Shown: positions 32,831 to 44,214, counted from the stretch's first letter. The stretch is 64,000 nucleotides of DNA from Apoda limacodes (GCA_946406115.1 OX291562.1:8648001-8712000), one strand, 5' to 3'. The notes: generated by a model from the sequence alone, not told the origin. Program-made: numbers and translations.

Positions 32831-34479
32831 TTGAATTATTAAAATCTAACTTATTGCATAAACTACAGGATCTACTTTATTATGGCAACCCAAATGATAT
32901 GTACAGTACTGTTATTGAAATTATTACTACAGAGTATAACACCACAGAACATTATAAGACTCCCCAGTAGAAATGCGATGTAAGCACGGCGAGCGTGCCA
33001 CGATCTTGAGCAGACGCTCAATTCACTCCGAAACTCGTGAATCTGTTATTTAGTTGCTCGCGGACTAAATCGCTGTATGTAGCTGCGTGGTAGCTGCGCA
33101 AAAATATTTAAAATGCCTTCCTATATAAAATATCTTTTCATTGTTGAGTAAGAGAATACATAATTATAAGCTTTTACATAATTATAAGGAAATTAAAAAA
33201 AAAACAATATCTTAAAGTATCAAAATACAAGCAATATACATTACTCTAGAAAGCAATGTATAAGTACCGTGTGTCTTTCTGGTAGTGATGTTCTACGATA
33301 TTTTATTGCTTTTATCGTCATTTTTCAGAGTGTCTAGTTTGAATCAGAACTTAATGTTTTATAACACTGATTTACGTACCTACTGCCAATTTCATACTTT
33401 TTTGCAGTAATTATATTAAATAGGCCTGAGGTTTTGAAATTGCGAGTTTTATCAACCACTCTACTGAATATGTAACTTTTATTGTTACACTTAACTGTAT
33501 AAATAATGTCAAAATTATAAGTTTTAATACTTTTTAATGTCCGTAGCGAATTGAATAAAAGTGCTAAAACAGAACCCTTATAATTTTGTCACGTCCGTCC
33601 GTTCGTATGTTACAGTCTTTGCACCGGAAAAATGTAGTTAGGTGTCCTATGTAAACTGGCGAACAGTTTTGTAGTCAACTTGTGAAAAAAAATCATATAG
33701 TTGTGTGAGGGTGTCGTTGGATAGGTCTCCAAAAACATTAGTTGTTTCTGAGTAACTTATAGCGTGTTAACAAAGTCGGTTTATAAGTTTTTTTTTGGAT
33801 ATGCGCATTCTCATTCTACAGAACCCTAACTCAATGCGTGTATAAACGTGTAAGCCCTGATGCAATCGGTCGCTTTTTTTAACCGACTACCAAAAACCAA
33901 GTTTATCAATTCCACCCATGTATGTAAGAATTGCACTGTAATCATATATAGCATACGGAAGCCCACAAAGGCAAACAGGTGTGCCAAATTTCATAAGTGT
34001 ATTTATGTATGTTTTTCTAAATATATCTCAGAACCTTATAATTGGATTTCAATAATAATTTTTTTGTCAAATAAGATATGGTTTGTTAGTGTGTACAAAT
34101 CACTAGACTTCTTTTAATTCCGGACGATTATAACTTCCCTAAGGAATATCTATACCCGAGTTCCACCTGGACGACCTATAGCTACTGCTGTGGCAAACTT
34201 CCTTAAGTACTATGTTCTGAAGCTATGAGTGTCAAATAACTTATTTAGGTACGAGAAAGAAAGACGGAGCATGAATGGAATTTCATATCTTCATAAATAT
34301 TTTTTTACATTGCACACGGGATGACCAAAATCGGTGTAAGTAGGTTGAAACGTTGGGAAGCGAAAAAAGTATTTATATATATTATACGTAGAAAACGCCC
34401 AGTCTAAAGACAGTCATAAATGTTCATCATATAAATTTTTGTTTTGTGCGGAAATCGAGCTTTTTTAGTTCGTTGGTTC
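32831..34479. other. No gene; dispersed repeat near 33.57-33.86 kb
   Basis: 33,570-33,860 (cagaacccttataattttgt, cacgtccgtccgttcgtatg, tctttgcaccgg) looks like a dispersed repeat. Elsewhere nothing is recognised. This stretch is part of about 3.8 kb present in the right arm but not the left. Confidence 0.4.
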
Positions 34480-34690
34480 CAGTTCTTATAATATAGATCA
34501 AAATAATCTTCGTTCGAGACTCCCTGAAGAAAACATTTCATAAATGCCATATCCATGGCTACATCATCAATATAAACAAATATTTTCATACCAAAGGAAA
34601 AAGTTCATCTTAGGACTTGAATCTGCAACTCCTACAGTCCGTGTAAGCGCTTTGCCGTTTGAGCTGTCAAAGCAGAATTTTTGCCGATGA
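34480..34690 (-). repeat. tRNA-derived SINE, family C, copy 2
   Basis: On the minus strand: agctcaaacggcaaagcgc (A box), about 35 bases, then agattcaagtcctaag (B box), then a body ending in tgaaaatatttgttt. The spacing is that of a tRNA, but the 3' part is a body shared with 4105-4330, so it is a SINE. Confidence 0.7.
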
Positions 34691-35451
34691 AACTCCTAAC
34701 TACATCTTTGAACGTCATAGACACACAATTACTAGGGAACTTATGTTTTGCTCCTAGCAAATAAATCTTAAAAATTACCAGTTTTTCATAAACCTAAAAC
34801 CAATATAAATACACATGCACAGGGATAGTCTATCTTCGTTTGACACCTAGTCGCCTAGTCTAGTCGTCATCGAAGTTACAACAACTTTGATTAAGAAGGT
34901 ATATGCTGGAACGCGAAAATGCCGTTTTTGTGAAAATTTTGTGGCTAAACTATTACATCTAAAGGATTGAAAAAAATATATGTTATACAACTGGCTTTTG
35001 TCTAGTGCATAACCTTACTGAATGATTTTCATTTATTGTATTTAATGCAATAAAAAATCTGGAAGTGACCATTGTTTCAACATATGAGCAAATTTTTAAA
35101 GCGTGTTTTGCATTTGTTTGTAATGAAAGTTGGTTAAATAATTAGAATAGCTTATTTTTTAGTGCCTGGACTCTAAGTTGTAGCAAAAGTCAATAAATGT
35201 GACTAAAAAACGGTAATAACGTTAAATTCCATACAAAAAATTAAAAGTTTCAAGGCGTCATTACGGTATAAATTACTTAAGAAGTATATAACATATATAT
35301 CTCATAGTAATGTATATGACATTATGTAATGATTTATAGTACATTTACATACACAACGTTGGAATTACAGAAATTAGCTTTCTGGCCTATATCGCCCTCT
35401 TAATGTCTTTAAAGTGTAAGATTCGCTCGTTTAAGGCATCATATATAAGAC
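34691..35451. other. No gene seen
   Basis: AT-rich sequence without recognisable features. Confidence 0.4.
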
Positions 35452-35905
35452 TAGCTGACCCGGCAAACGTTGTTTCTTTTTTTAAACATCTGCCACACCA
35501 ACCTTATAGGGTTGTACTTATTCAGAAACCTTCCCCGGCGTGTAAATAACAACTTACCAAAATTTTATTACCATCGGTTTATTGCGCGAGTCCGACTAGC
35601 ACTTGACCCTGTCCGACTCACACTTGACTATTTTTTTTCTTTTTCAGAAACCTTACCCGGCGTGTGCGTAACAACTTTCCAAAATTTGATTACCATACTA
35701 AATTTATTACAATTGATTTAACCTTATTGCGCGAGTCCGACTTACACTTGACCCTTTCGGAAAATACTGTCTTATCGGATGCATACGTTATACAAAGAAC
35801 ACACCCTCCAAGTTTCAGGTCCCTACGATCACCGGTTTAGGCTGTGCGTTGATCCGTCAGTCAGTCATTCAAGATAAAGCATTTTATATGTATAGATTGG
35901 TTCAT
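35452..35905 (+). repeat. Dispersed repeat, family D, fuller copy
   Basis: Begins ctagctgacccggcaaacgt and ends near agataaagcattttatatgt. The internal phrases aaaccttccccggcgtg and gcgagtccgactagcactt each occur twice, indicating an internal duplication. I recall these ends from many insect genomes; the class is not certain. Confidence 0.6.
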
Positions 35906-36135
35906 AAGGTTATATTTTATGTAGTAAATATGCAGCTTTCATAAAGTTTAATAATAATTCGACCTAAGTATATGTTGATTATTAATTTTACAGTTAGCAA
36001 AAATCTTATCTTTGTACGCCAAATTTATCGATATGGATTTATCGACATAGCCTCTCCCTAACACTTGTCAAACTGACCCTGCCTATTTGATCTTGACTGG
36101 TTAAGACGCTCGGCTCTTTCAAAATTGCGAATGTA

Positions 36136-36790
36136 ATGCGGCGACAGCGGTTCCAGTACTATTTGAGTAATATCGCACTTTTAATGACTTATAAGGTTCT
36201 GTGGTATAACACGCTAAAAAGAAACTTATGGGCTATCCCTGGTATTTATAAAAGTAGGCGTAAGCTGTGTGAATTATATAGAGAAAGAACTTATAATAAT
36301 AGCCAAATATTTAGGGAATATGTAAAAAAATACTCAAAAACCTTTAAAAACCCGGTAAGTTATTATTCACGCGCCAGTTTTGTTGCAAAATCAATTCACC
36401 TCAAATAAAATAAAAATTACATGGTACATAATAAATGATGAAACTGGTAAAGCTAGGAATTCGTTTGAAACAAATCTTGAGGTAGCTGTTGCTTTTGAAA
36501 ATTAAGTGCAATAAAACTTTGACGATTCAAAAGTGTTTGTTAAAACATAATTAAAATAAAAAAAAAATTACTTTGACTTAGACTTTAAAAATAATTTCAT
36601 ATATGAGTATGTATAAACTCTCCGCAAAGAGATGCTGGTTGTCGATGTCGACCAATGTCTGGAGCTCCTCAAGGATCTCACTTATGACCTCTGTTGTCAA
36701 TCAAATTATTGACGATATTAGCAATTTGTTTATTTATTTAATAACCTATTATCAGAAGATCTGAAATATTTAGGTCAATCACCTCTATAA
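36136..36790 (+). pseudogene. LINE ORF2 fossil, linker plus RT motif B
   Basis: Encodes a FVAKSIHLK ... TWYIINDETGKA linker typical of the region before the RT (about 36,375-36,450). After a deletion it encodes SGAPQGSHL (about 36,651-36,680) and a LSEDLKYLG stretch. The RT part mirrors 19,200-19,460. Stops and frameshifts throughout. Confidence 0.65.
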
Positions 36791-36871
36791 AAGTCTTCCA
36801 GTCCATAGGCTGCGATAACCACTCAACATTAGGCTCAGCTTGTTTTCCACCTTAGTAGTATTAAAAAAACG
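36785..36871 (+). repeat. CR1-type LINE tail fragment, diverged
   Basis: ccagtccataggctgcgata and ttccaccttagtagtattaa followed by an A run. Confidence 0.55.
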
Positions 36872-37094
36872 CCATCAAACATATTGCTAGTTACCGAGAT
36901 AGAAACTCAAAAAGGAAATTTATTATTCCCTTGTGTACAATATTTATTACCAAATGTGACAGGGTTAGGAAGGCGGTGACAGAAAAGGGAATAGAAGCAA
37001 AGTTTACGCGACAACTGACAGAAACGTAAAACTTTAGGGTAATTTAATTTCCTTAGGACCAAAATTAGAGTCTTGGAATAATTATTTTATTAAA

Positions 37095-37872
37095 AACTAG
37101 CTGTGCTGACGACTTCGCACTATATCGATTTGCTACTTATAGGTATTTGCATTTTATTATCATAAAACAGAATTTACGTTAAATATAATACACGATATAT
37201 AATAGTAACTTGTTACAAGAACAATTCAGGACAAACCTACTTCCTTAAAAAATACTAACTGATATCTGCTACGGCCACTCGAACTCTTCATAAAATATTT
37301 TTTGCTAAGTATAAAACTTTAGATTGGTTGACTCGGGTCGACAAATTATAATAATTGGTAAAGTTTTCTGCCACTGGTAGGTACAACATTTCCATTTTTC
37401 TCAAGTCATTCCATTTGGAAACAATCTCTTTGGTAATGCAATAAAAAATAATCTGAAAGCTGATGTTTATAACTGTGGAGTTATGAGCTGTTATATTTTT
37501 ATTTTGAACAAAAGAAATGGAAACAGCTTCCACTGTCTTCTTTTCTCGAATTATACTTTCTTTGTACTTGCAAATAAGTATGGCTTAAAAGTATTTTAGA
37601 ATAAAAGCTTGCACATTTTCCGGTTTGTTTGGACATTTTGAGAAACTGTCTGGTCGAACCAATAAGCTTAGTAATTATGACAAAGAATTATGCATTTCGT
37701 TTTAAACTTTTATTTATTTTTTATGAAAACTCAAACTTTACCGTTTTATTTAAGTAAACTTTTAAACATTATTTTTGAATCGTTAGTTTAATTCTTAATC
37801 TTATAAACTTTACCACCAATCGGTTGTTGATTTATTACGTCTACTTGTGCCGTAATGATATGCCGTATATAT

Positions 37873-37880
<8 letters not shown>
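37095..37880. repeat. Mirror duplication, right-arm block 4
   Basis: Inverse of 17,020-17,840. An 81-codon open frame on the minus strand (37,288-37,533) is the counterpart of a stop-interrupted frame in the left arm. Confidence 0.85.

Positions 37881-37900
<20 letters not shown>
37879..37900. repeat. (TAA)n microsatellite
   Basis: Seven uninterrupted TAA units, just before the RTE fossil. Confidence 0.9.
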
Positions 37901-37903
<3 letters not shown>

Positions 37904-37924
37904 ATCCCGGATGTCAGCTTGTAT

Positions 37925-38990
37925 GAGATTAGCATGGCCTTGAAACAGCTTAGAACAACAAGGCGGCGGGTGATGACTGAGTTACGTCAGAGCTTCTGCA
38001 AGCGGGTGGAACACCCCTACTCCTTCGGAGGCTCTTTAATTGTGTTATCCTAGAAGGCGCTACGCTAGAAGCTTGAAGCAGAAGCGCGGTCATACTTTTC
38101 TTCAAAAAAGGAGACCTCACCTCATTGAAGAACTATAGACCTATTTCGCTTCTGAGCCATATCTATAAGCTGTTTTCCAGTTTCATTACGAATCGTCTCG
38201 AACGCAGGTTTGACGAATTCCAGCCTCCCGGTCAAGCCGGTTTCCGAAAACGCTTTAGTACATTTAGACCATATACATACGCTACGTCAGATTATACAGA
38301 AGACAGAGGAGTATAATCAGCCTGTTTGCGTAGCTTTCGTGGACTGTGAAAAAGCCTTCGATTCTATCGAGACCTGGGCGGTGTTACAGACTCTCCAGCG
38401 GTGCCACATTGACTATCGGTACATCGAAGTGCTGAAGTGTTTGTATAACCGAGCCACAATGTCAGTCCGACTACATGACCGGAAGACGAAACCAATCCAT
38501 CTGCAGAAAGGTGTGAGGCAGGGAGACATCATTTCTACGAAACTGTTCACAACTGCGTTGGAAGATGTGTTTAAGTTTTTGGAGTGGAAGGTATATGGCG
38601 TCAACATAAAAGGCAAATATATCAGTCACCTTCAATTTGCCGACAATAAAGTGGTTATGGAAGACCTAGGCACGATGCTCAAAAACCTCAGCAGATTCTC
38701 TTACAGGTCCAACCTTAAAATGAATATGGATAAAACGAAGGCAATGTTCAATGTCCATTTCGCGCCTATACCGGTTGTTGTTAGGAACGATACTCTCGAA
38801 GTTGTCCACGAATATACATACCTAGGGCAAGTAGTCCAGTTTTACCCAACCAACCCTTTTATAACTGCTTTCAGTGATAACCAGGCATCTGTGTCTTTTA
38901 CGCCTAAATTGAGGGTAGAGGAAATAATAATTGACATGTACCTCGAAAACTAGACCTGATCGTCTGGTCGTGTCCTGTATAGGAGCTCTA
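37925..38990 (+). pseudogene. RTE-type LINE reverse-transcriptase fossil
   Basis: Readable motifs are NYRPISLLSHIYKLFSSFI (about 38,128), a GQAGFRK motif, VAFVDCEKAFDSIETW (about 38,330), KGVRQGDIISTKLF (about 38,508), HLQFADNKVVM (about 38,626) and NMDKTKAMF (about 38,725). The order and wording match lepidopteran RTE elements. The second catalytic aspartate is lost (FADN for FADD), the frame shifts near 38,270, and the endonuclease is missing. The region before 38,125 is broken. Inactive. Confidence 0.88.
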
Positions 38991-39059
38991 GCATATGATC
39001 TTGCTAAAAATTTAAAATACACATTTATAGAAAAACAAAATTTAAATCCATAAAAATAG

Positions 39060-39420
39060 TTTTGATTTAATTAAAAATATTCAGAATATCACTATTCCGA
39101 AAGATTCAATTATATTTTTGCTGGATGTGGATAGTTTATTTACCAATGTTCCATATCAAGAATTTTTAATTTTAATATCAGATATGTTTGATAGACAACT
39201 CTTACATCAACAAGAAAAACAAGAACTGTTGGATCTAACGACAATATTTGTATGCAATAAAATTATTTTAGATTTAATAATCGATTTAATTTACGAAAAG
39301 AAGGACTTGCAATCGGTTCTCCATTGAGTCCCCTGATGGCGGATCTATTCATGGATAATTTTGAAACTAAAAACATAATTTCTCACGGTAATGTTCTGTA
39401 CTACTATAGAAATTTGTAAA
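39060..39420 (+). pseudogene. Penelope-like element reverse-transcriptase fossil
   Basis: IFLLDVDSLFTNVPYQEFL (about 39,112-39,170) is the Penelope-type RT motif A. After one frameshift near 39,300 the text GLAIGSPLSPLMADLFMDNF (about 39,307-39,366) is the Penelope motif B region. The expected YVDD motif that should follow is replaced by YYYRNL and a stop. No GIY-YIG endonuclease was seen. Confidence 0.82.
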
Positions 39421-39684
39421 AAATCCAGACAATATACATCCAAAAATTAAATTAAATTTAAAACCAAAAATGGTAGTCTCAATTTTATAAGAAACTTTGC
39501 CAAAAATCTTTAATAGCTTATGACGATTTTTATCTTACACCAACCGGGGGCTACAACATTGTGATTTGCAATTCCCATAGAAGTTTTATTTTGTAAATAA
39601 TTGTCACCACATTTTAATTTTTAACGAAGTATATAAGTATAGTAATATTATTCGTATAATTTAAGTATAATAATGCAGTACATT

Positions 39685-40190
39685 TCTGAAACCTGACGAA
39701 AGCCCCATATACGCTTTTATCCCCTAATTTGAGGGTTATTTTTTTAAAAACCTGAAACACGTATTCTTTAATTTGTAATAAGAAATCTGTGAACTTGTAT
39801 ATTTTTTACATATCTAACTTTCTACCATTGCACTTCAGAACCGAAAAAGTCGCGTACAGTGCGGTTTCAGAGAAATTTCCGTTCACTAACGCTTGGGTTG
39901 CGGAATGAGCTCCCTGTAAGGGCAACCTGGTATATAAAAAAACTGAAATTAAGTTTGTATGGGATAAGCCATACAAACTTCCACTCCCTAATTCAAAGGT
40001 TGGGGGGTGATTTACTTAAAATTCTGAAATATGTATTTCATTATTTATGAAAAGGAGTCCCTATATCAATTTTCCGACCTCTAGCATCTATATTTGCGGA
40101 AGTCGCATACTAACTTCCATCCCCTCATTTAAGGGGTTGGGGGGTAAAATTTCCAAGTTTTTTCTAGGACTTCAAGAAGTACCCAAAAAA
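39685..40190. repeat. Three related units of a dispersed repeat
   Basis: Phrases of the type tttatcccctaatttgaggg, aaacttccactccctaattc and acttccatcccctcatttaa, each followed by a ggttggggggt-type run, recur near 39,715, 39,975 and 40,110. Confidence 0.5.
39838..39930 (+). pseudogene. CR1-type ORF2 fragment
   Basis: MRFQRNFRSL ... LGLRNELPV corresponds to the C-terminal ARFQRNFxxxTLWLWNELP region of the copy at 48,565. Confidence 0.65.
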
Positions 40191-41019
40191 TTTTGATAAT
40201 CATCTGTGAGTGTGCGACAAAATCGGGGTTTTAAAGATATCAATAAAATCTAAAGTGTATGAACTATGCAATTGAAACTTTATGTTACTATATTATATAA
40301 CTATAATATACTATTAATAAGTCCACTAATGATATCATATCCCGAGAATTTTGTTTATCTGGTATAATCCAAACACAAGTTATGAGGGTTAAAAAAAACG
40401 ACGAAGCGCTTCGAGAAAAGGTAGGTAGTGCCATTGCGCTTCGCTTGGCTCGTCTTGGCGGGGGCACTGTGGTGCCCCCAGATTTGGCATGGTTATACAT
40501 ATTAATGAGGCTCGTTGGTTAGCTCGTTTTAAAATATTGACAACCATGTCAACCGAGTCCGACTCGCATTTGGCCGGCTTTTTTCTGTAATACTTAGTTT
40601 TACAGTTAAATGCTTAAAACGAAATAAAAATGACATACGGGTATGAACATATAAAAAATATACCCTACCTCCACTCCACTCTGTTACTCGGGCGGATCAC
40701 AAGAATTTACTTCAAAATTTCATATCTTCAGGAAGTAATTTCATATAATTACTATACACAAATAAACATTACCATGAACTGTAAAAGAATCATATATTTA
40801 ACCTTCACTTTAAAAATTATACATAGGTGGTATATATACGCACTACCCCTTTCAAGTGAGAATTTATGTTTATGTTCATATTTCATTGGAAACCAGTAGT
40901 ATTCGATTATTGCATGGTTTTTAAATACATAACTTCAATCAACCTGGCCATTGTTTTATTCTAGATATGCCAAAGTAATCTAGACGAAAATACAAGAACA
41001 TCTGCATTTTTACTTTTTT
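40191..41019. other. No gene; repeat end at 40,540-40,590
   Basis: accgagtccgactcgcattt followed by ggccggctttttt is the 3' end of the GGGTTCCGTACC family. The rest is unrecognised AT-rich sequence. Confidence 0.45.
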
Positions 41020-41024
41020 TATAT

Positions 41025-41160
41025 CCGCAAAGATGGCGAGATAATTTCAATCAAAGTGCGCATTTTCCCATAATTAAAACGCACTCGGCGCTTGATCGCG
41101 CTGTGACGTCACGATTCCTGTCAACGCGACAACGAAGCGTGCCAGCACGGAGAGGGGGCA
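41025..41160 (+). promoter_or_regulatory. Candidate promoter region with CRE and YY1-like sites
   Basis: tgacgtca at 41,104-41,111 is a perfect cAMP-response-type palindrome, and aagatggcgag at 41,030-41,040 resembles a YY1 site. The stretch is GC-richer than its flanks, has no TATA box, and lies just upstream of the THAP exon. The assignment is inference only. Confidence 0.35.
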
Positions 41161-41201
41161 TTCTTATTAATTCAATCACTGATCCTGGTCGCTCGTACTT
41201 G

Positions 41202-41351
41202 CGGTTTAATTACGAAAAAATTAATAGCAAATACTGTGTAGTGCCTAAATGTTTTAATTCCAATGTTAAAAAACCCGACGAACTGTTTTTTAATTTACCT
41301 AATACTCTTATAATAAGGAAGAAATGGATGACATGGATGTAAATTACCCAC
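41202..41351 (+). pseudogene. THAP-type zinc-finger exon, interrupted
   Basis: The frame gives KYCVVPKCFNSNVKKP, then LFFNLPNT and IRKKWMTWM, the first half of a THAP (C2CH) DNA-binding domain: the first Cys pair (CX4C, codons at 41,235 and 41,250), the hydrophobic F..LP and the RKKW helix. It ends in TAA (41,340-41,342) just before the site where a Jockey-tail copy is inserted. Removing that insertion brings gtaagt (41,773-41,778), a perfect splice donor, directly behind attacccac, so this was probably an internal or first coding exon. No ATG lies in frame upstream as far as 41,020, and the rest of the domain (the second Cys and His) was not found. It could be a host THAP gene or a domesticated or transposon THAP protein. 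Confidence 0.7.
41343..41351. repeat. Target-site duplication, left copy, of tail copy B
   Basis: attacccac, repeated exactly at 41,764-41,772. Confidence 0.85.
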
Positions 41352-41763
41352 TTTTTTTTTTCTGAACTGACTATGCAGTTGGCTGTTGCAGTCATCACTG
41401 CTTCACCAGGCTTTTTTGGGCGAGTCTCTGAAGGATCCTCAGCCTGTATAGCGCCTAATGCTTAAGCCTCGGCTTGGGTTGTGAGTCTCGAACCCGAAGG
41501 TGAGTCACCGCCAGGAGGGGAGTTCCCCGTTACACGGTTGCGGTCGCGATTTAGTGGGGGCGAGAAGCACCCCGGCACTCTTTGATACCTTGTGTATCCG
41601 TTCGGGCGCCGACAAACCCGGGGACGTCGGCGTCGTGTGAGGGGGAAGTCGTAGAGACTAATCTCGCTATCCGGACAGCGAGATCGTCATCTAGGGCTGT
41701 TAGTACGTGCCGAGGCCGCCTAACGATAGTTTTACGACCATGCCGAGGTCGGTCGAGGGATGG
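41352..41763 (-). mobile_element. Jockey-tail / SINE-like unit, copy B, with target-site duplication
   Basis: 412 bp in minus orientation: 5' end ccatccctcgaccgacctc, 3' end gcatagtcagttcag and poly(A). It is flanked by an exact 9-bp duplication, which proves that this short form inserted as a unit. It matches the LINE tail from about 16,430 on. Confidence 0.85.
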
Positions 41764-41772
41764 ATTACCCAC
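41764..41772. repeat. Target-site duplication, right copy, of tail copy B
   Basis: attacccac, followed directly by gtaagt. Confidence 0.85.
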
Positions 41773-42079
41773 GTAAGTACCGAAATACTTATAAGTATAA
41801 AATGTCACTTGGTTACATTGATATTTATATCAATTCTTGGTTAGGTCGTTAGGTACTACGTACCAAACCTATAATATTTTAAACTAAAGATATAGGTAGT
41901 AGGTACTTACCTTTTCAGTTTTATTCCACGCATTTCGGCAGACGTAAAATCTTTATTTTTTATACTATATGGAGCCACCATCCAGTAATCAATTTTCGGC
42001 AGATTATCCGACTAACCTTTTTGGTAACCCTCTTCCATGGCGCAGATTTTTCTCACAAGGCACTTATTTAACTAACAGG

Positions 42080-42330
42080 TCGATTGTTACAACAATTTAA
42101 ATTGTATTTCCTGTTTTTGTAAGCTTGATCTTCAATGAATAAAAATAATTAAGAAATCAAATGTAAAATATTGTAAAAAAAAACGGGTTATAGGACTTTA
42201 ATTTTTCCTTTGTATTTGAGCAAATATAAACAATATAAATATTTGCTTTTTGCAATGGCAATAAACGATAGAAGTAAATCTTCATGAAATTTATTGATTT
42301 ACCTTTTCACCCGACTGCGAAAGCAAGGGT
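42080..42330. repeat. Mirror duplication, right-arm block 3
   Basis: Inverse of 7590-7800 (gtaaatcttcatgaaattta; agcttgatcttcaatgaata). Confidence 0.7.
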
Positions 42331-43230
42331 AAAGGTTTTTTATAGTCGTAACAAAATTAAAAACGAAAAAAAAAATATTGTCCGAAATCTATAAAAATGT
42401 AGTTATTTTTAGTGGAAAACCATACAAAGATATACAAAAGCATCAAACGTATATAGGAAGTAGAAGTATAGAATAAGTACACCAGATATAAAGCCTTATG
42501 AGCAACCTACTTAAGAAAGTGCATCGCACATAAATCTACGCAGGCAGTAAGAAAATGATAGTAGTAAGAAGTAGATACGAGCACGTACAATTAGCTATTT
42601 ATTTAAGCATCGATTTTATTACTATTTGTTAGCGTAGGACCACACAAAATACATAAATAGGTTTAAAGTATAAGGATAAAAATTTAACAATTTAAAATAA
42701 GGATTTTTTTGGTAAATAAAGTCGTATTCAGACACAAAAGGGTAACGCTAAAACGATATGCAAAATAATTTGTTAGTAGTTTGTAAGTTATATGACAAAT
42801 AAATAATATAGTATTTAAGTGATGAAAACTAAAGTCACAACAACTAGGTTGTTAAAAGTATAACATTTCAATGAAAAATAAAGTATATAAAGATAATGCT
42901 CACTCAACTTTGTACAATTTTATAGTAAAAACGTTAAGTAAATAGTTAAATATATAAGGAATTACGTAGAAATAACTTAATGTTAGCGCATAGTGTTCTG
43001 GGATCTTATATAATATTGTGACTAAGCAACTATAGGAAATTTCGGTTAAGATTTAATATGTAGGATTGTCCATAAAATAGTAACTTAGGTAAATAATTTG
43101 GAAAATAAAATGTAATGTTTTTATGTTAGTCGTAAGTAAATTCTAAATAATTGTATAATGTAGAGAAATATCGATAATGTTTAGTTAAAATTTAGTTAAA
43201 ATCTATCAGTGTAAAATTTGTATCAAACGT
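42331..43230. other. No gene seen
   Basis: AT-rich. cacccgactgcgaaagcaag near 42,310 is a phrase I recall from dispersed repeats. Confidence 0.4.
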
Positions 43231-43231
43231 A

Positions 43232-43381
43232 AGAGCGTGAATTTTAAAAAAATAAGCAATACGTTAAAGATTACGCTCTAAACCCTTTATCTAGTTCCAC
43301 AAACTCCCGCTCACTTTGCCGTGGAGCTACTAGGCCGGGCGTGAATTTTGAAAATATTAGCAATACGCTTGCGAGACGCCC
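43232..43381. repeat. Two related hairpin units with matched base changes
   Basis: 43,232-43,279 begins agagcgtgaatttt and ends acgctct. 43,337-43,381 begins gggcgtgaatttt and ends acgccc. Both share gcaatacg in the middle. Each unit pairs its own ends, although the end bases differ between the two. Confidence 0.65.
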
Positions 43382-43642
43382 TTTGTTATTCACATAAATC
43401 CTTTTGCATAATGTTCTAAAAATTTATATTTATATGTAGGAAGTAATTGTAATGTAGAGAAAATTCATTTTTGTATTTTAAATCAACAAAACATGTATCT
43501 CCATACAAACTATTTGTAGACGAAGACAGCAAGCATTGTGAGAATAGGCTAGCGATAGTTTACAACCGTAACGGTAATTTTATGGCCTGCCGCTTTGTTC
43601 GAAATGGTTTAAAACTCGACCGATCCGGCAGTCATCGTCGCA

Positions 43643-43893
43643 TCGACCCCGATCGACCTCGGCACGGTCGTAACACTATAGTTAGGCGGCCTTGGCACGT
43701 ACTAACGGCCCCAGACGACGATCTCGCTAACCGGATAGCGAGATTAGTTTCAACGACCTCCCCATATAGGGCCTCCCTCCAAACACGACGCCGACGTCCC
43801 TGGGTTCGTCGGCGCCCGAACGGATACACGAGGTATCAAACAGTGCCGGGGCGCTTCTCGTCCCCACTCAATCGCAACTGCACCCGCGTAACA
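43643..43893 (+). mobile_element. Jockey-tail / SINE-like unit, copy C, 3'-truncated
   Basis: Starts cgaccccgatcgacctcgg and stops abruptly at cacccgcgtaac, equivalent to about 16,678 of the LINE. No poly(A). Highly similar to the LINE tail throughout. Confidence 0.8.
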
Positions 43894-44214
43894 TAGGTAT
43901 TGAAATAGTTCTGTTTACCAAAAGTAAATGGCCGTTCACTAATTTGATAGCGCATCCACTGCTTTACCTCCAGAGCATGTCCAGCCAACGCGTTGAATGC
44001 GGTATGGACGTGACGGGATAGCGCATTCATTTTTGGCCAACAGAACGATCGAAGGTGCGCATTGAAAGCATTGGACGCATTCAATGCGTATAATGCTTGG
44101 CAACAAATCGACCCTACTGTTAACATCTCCGGCAATATCCAACAGTATACATCTTCCGTTGTATTATTTACTCTACCTGCTTGCTACGTTTAATAACGAC
44201 AGTACAACCGTAAC

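Noticed and set aside
37288..37533. 81-codon minus-strand frame conserved in the mirrored arm
   Set aside because: The left-arm copy has an in-frame stop, and most differences change the amino acid, so there is no sign of protein constraint.
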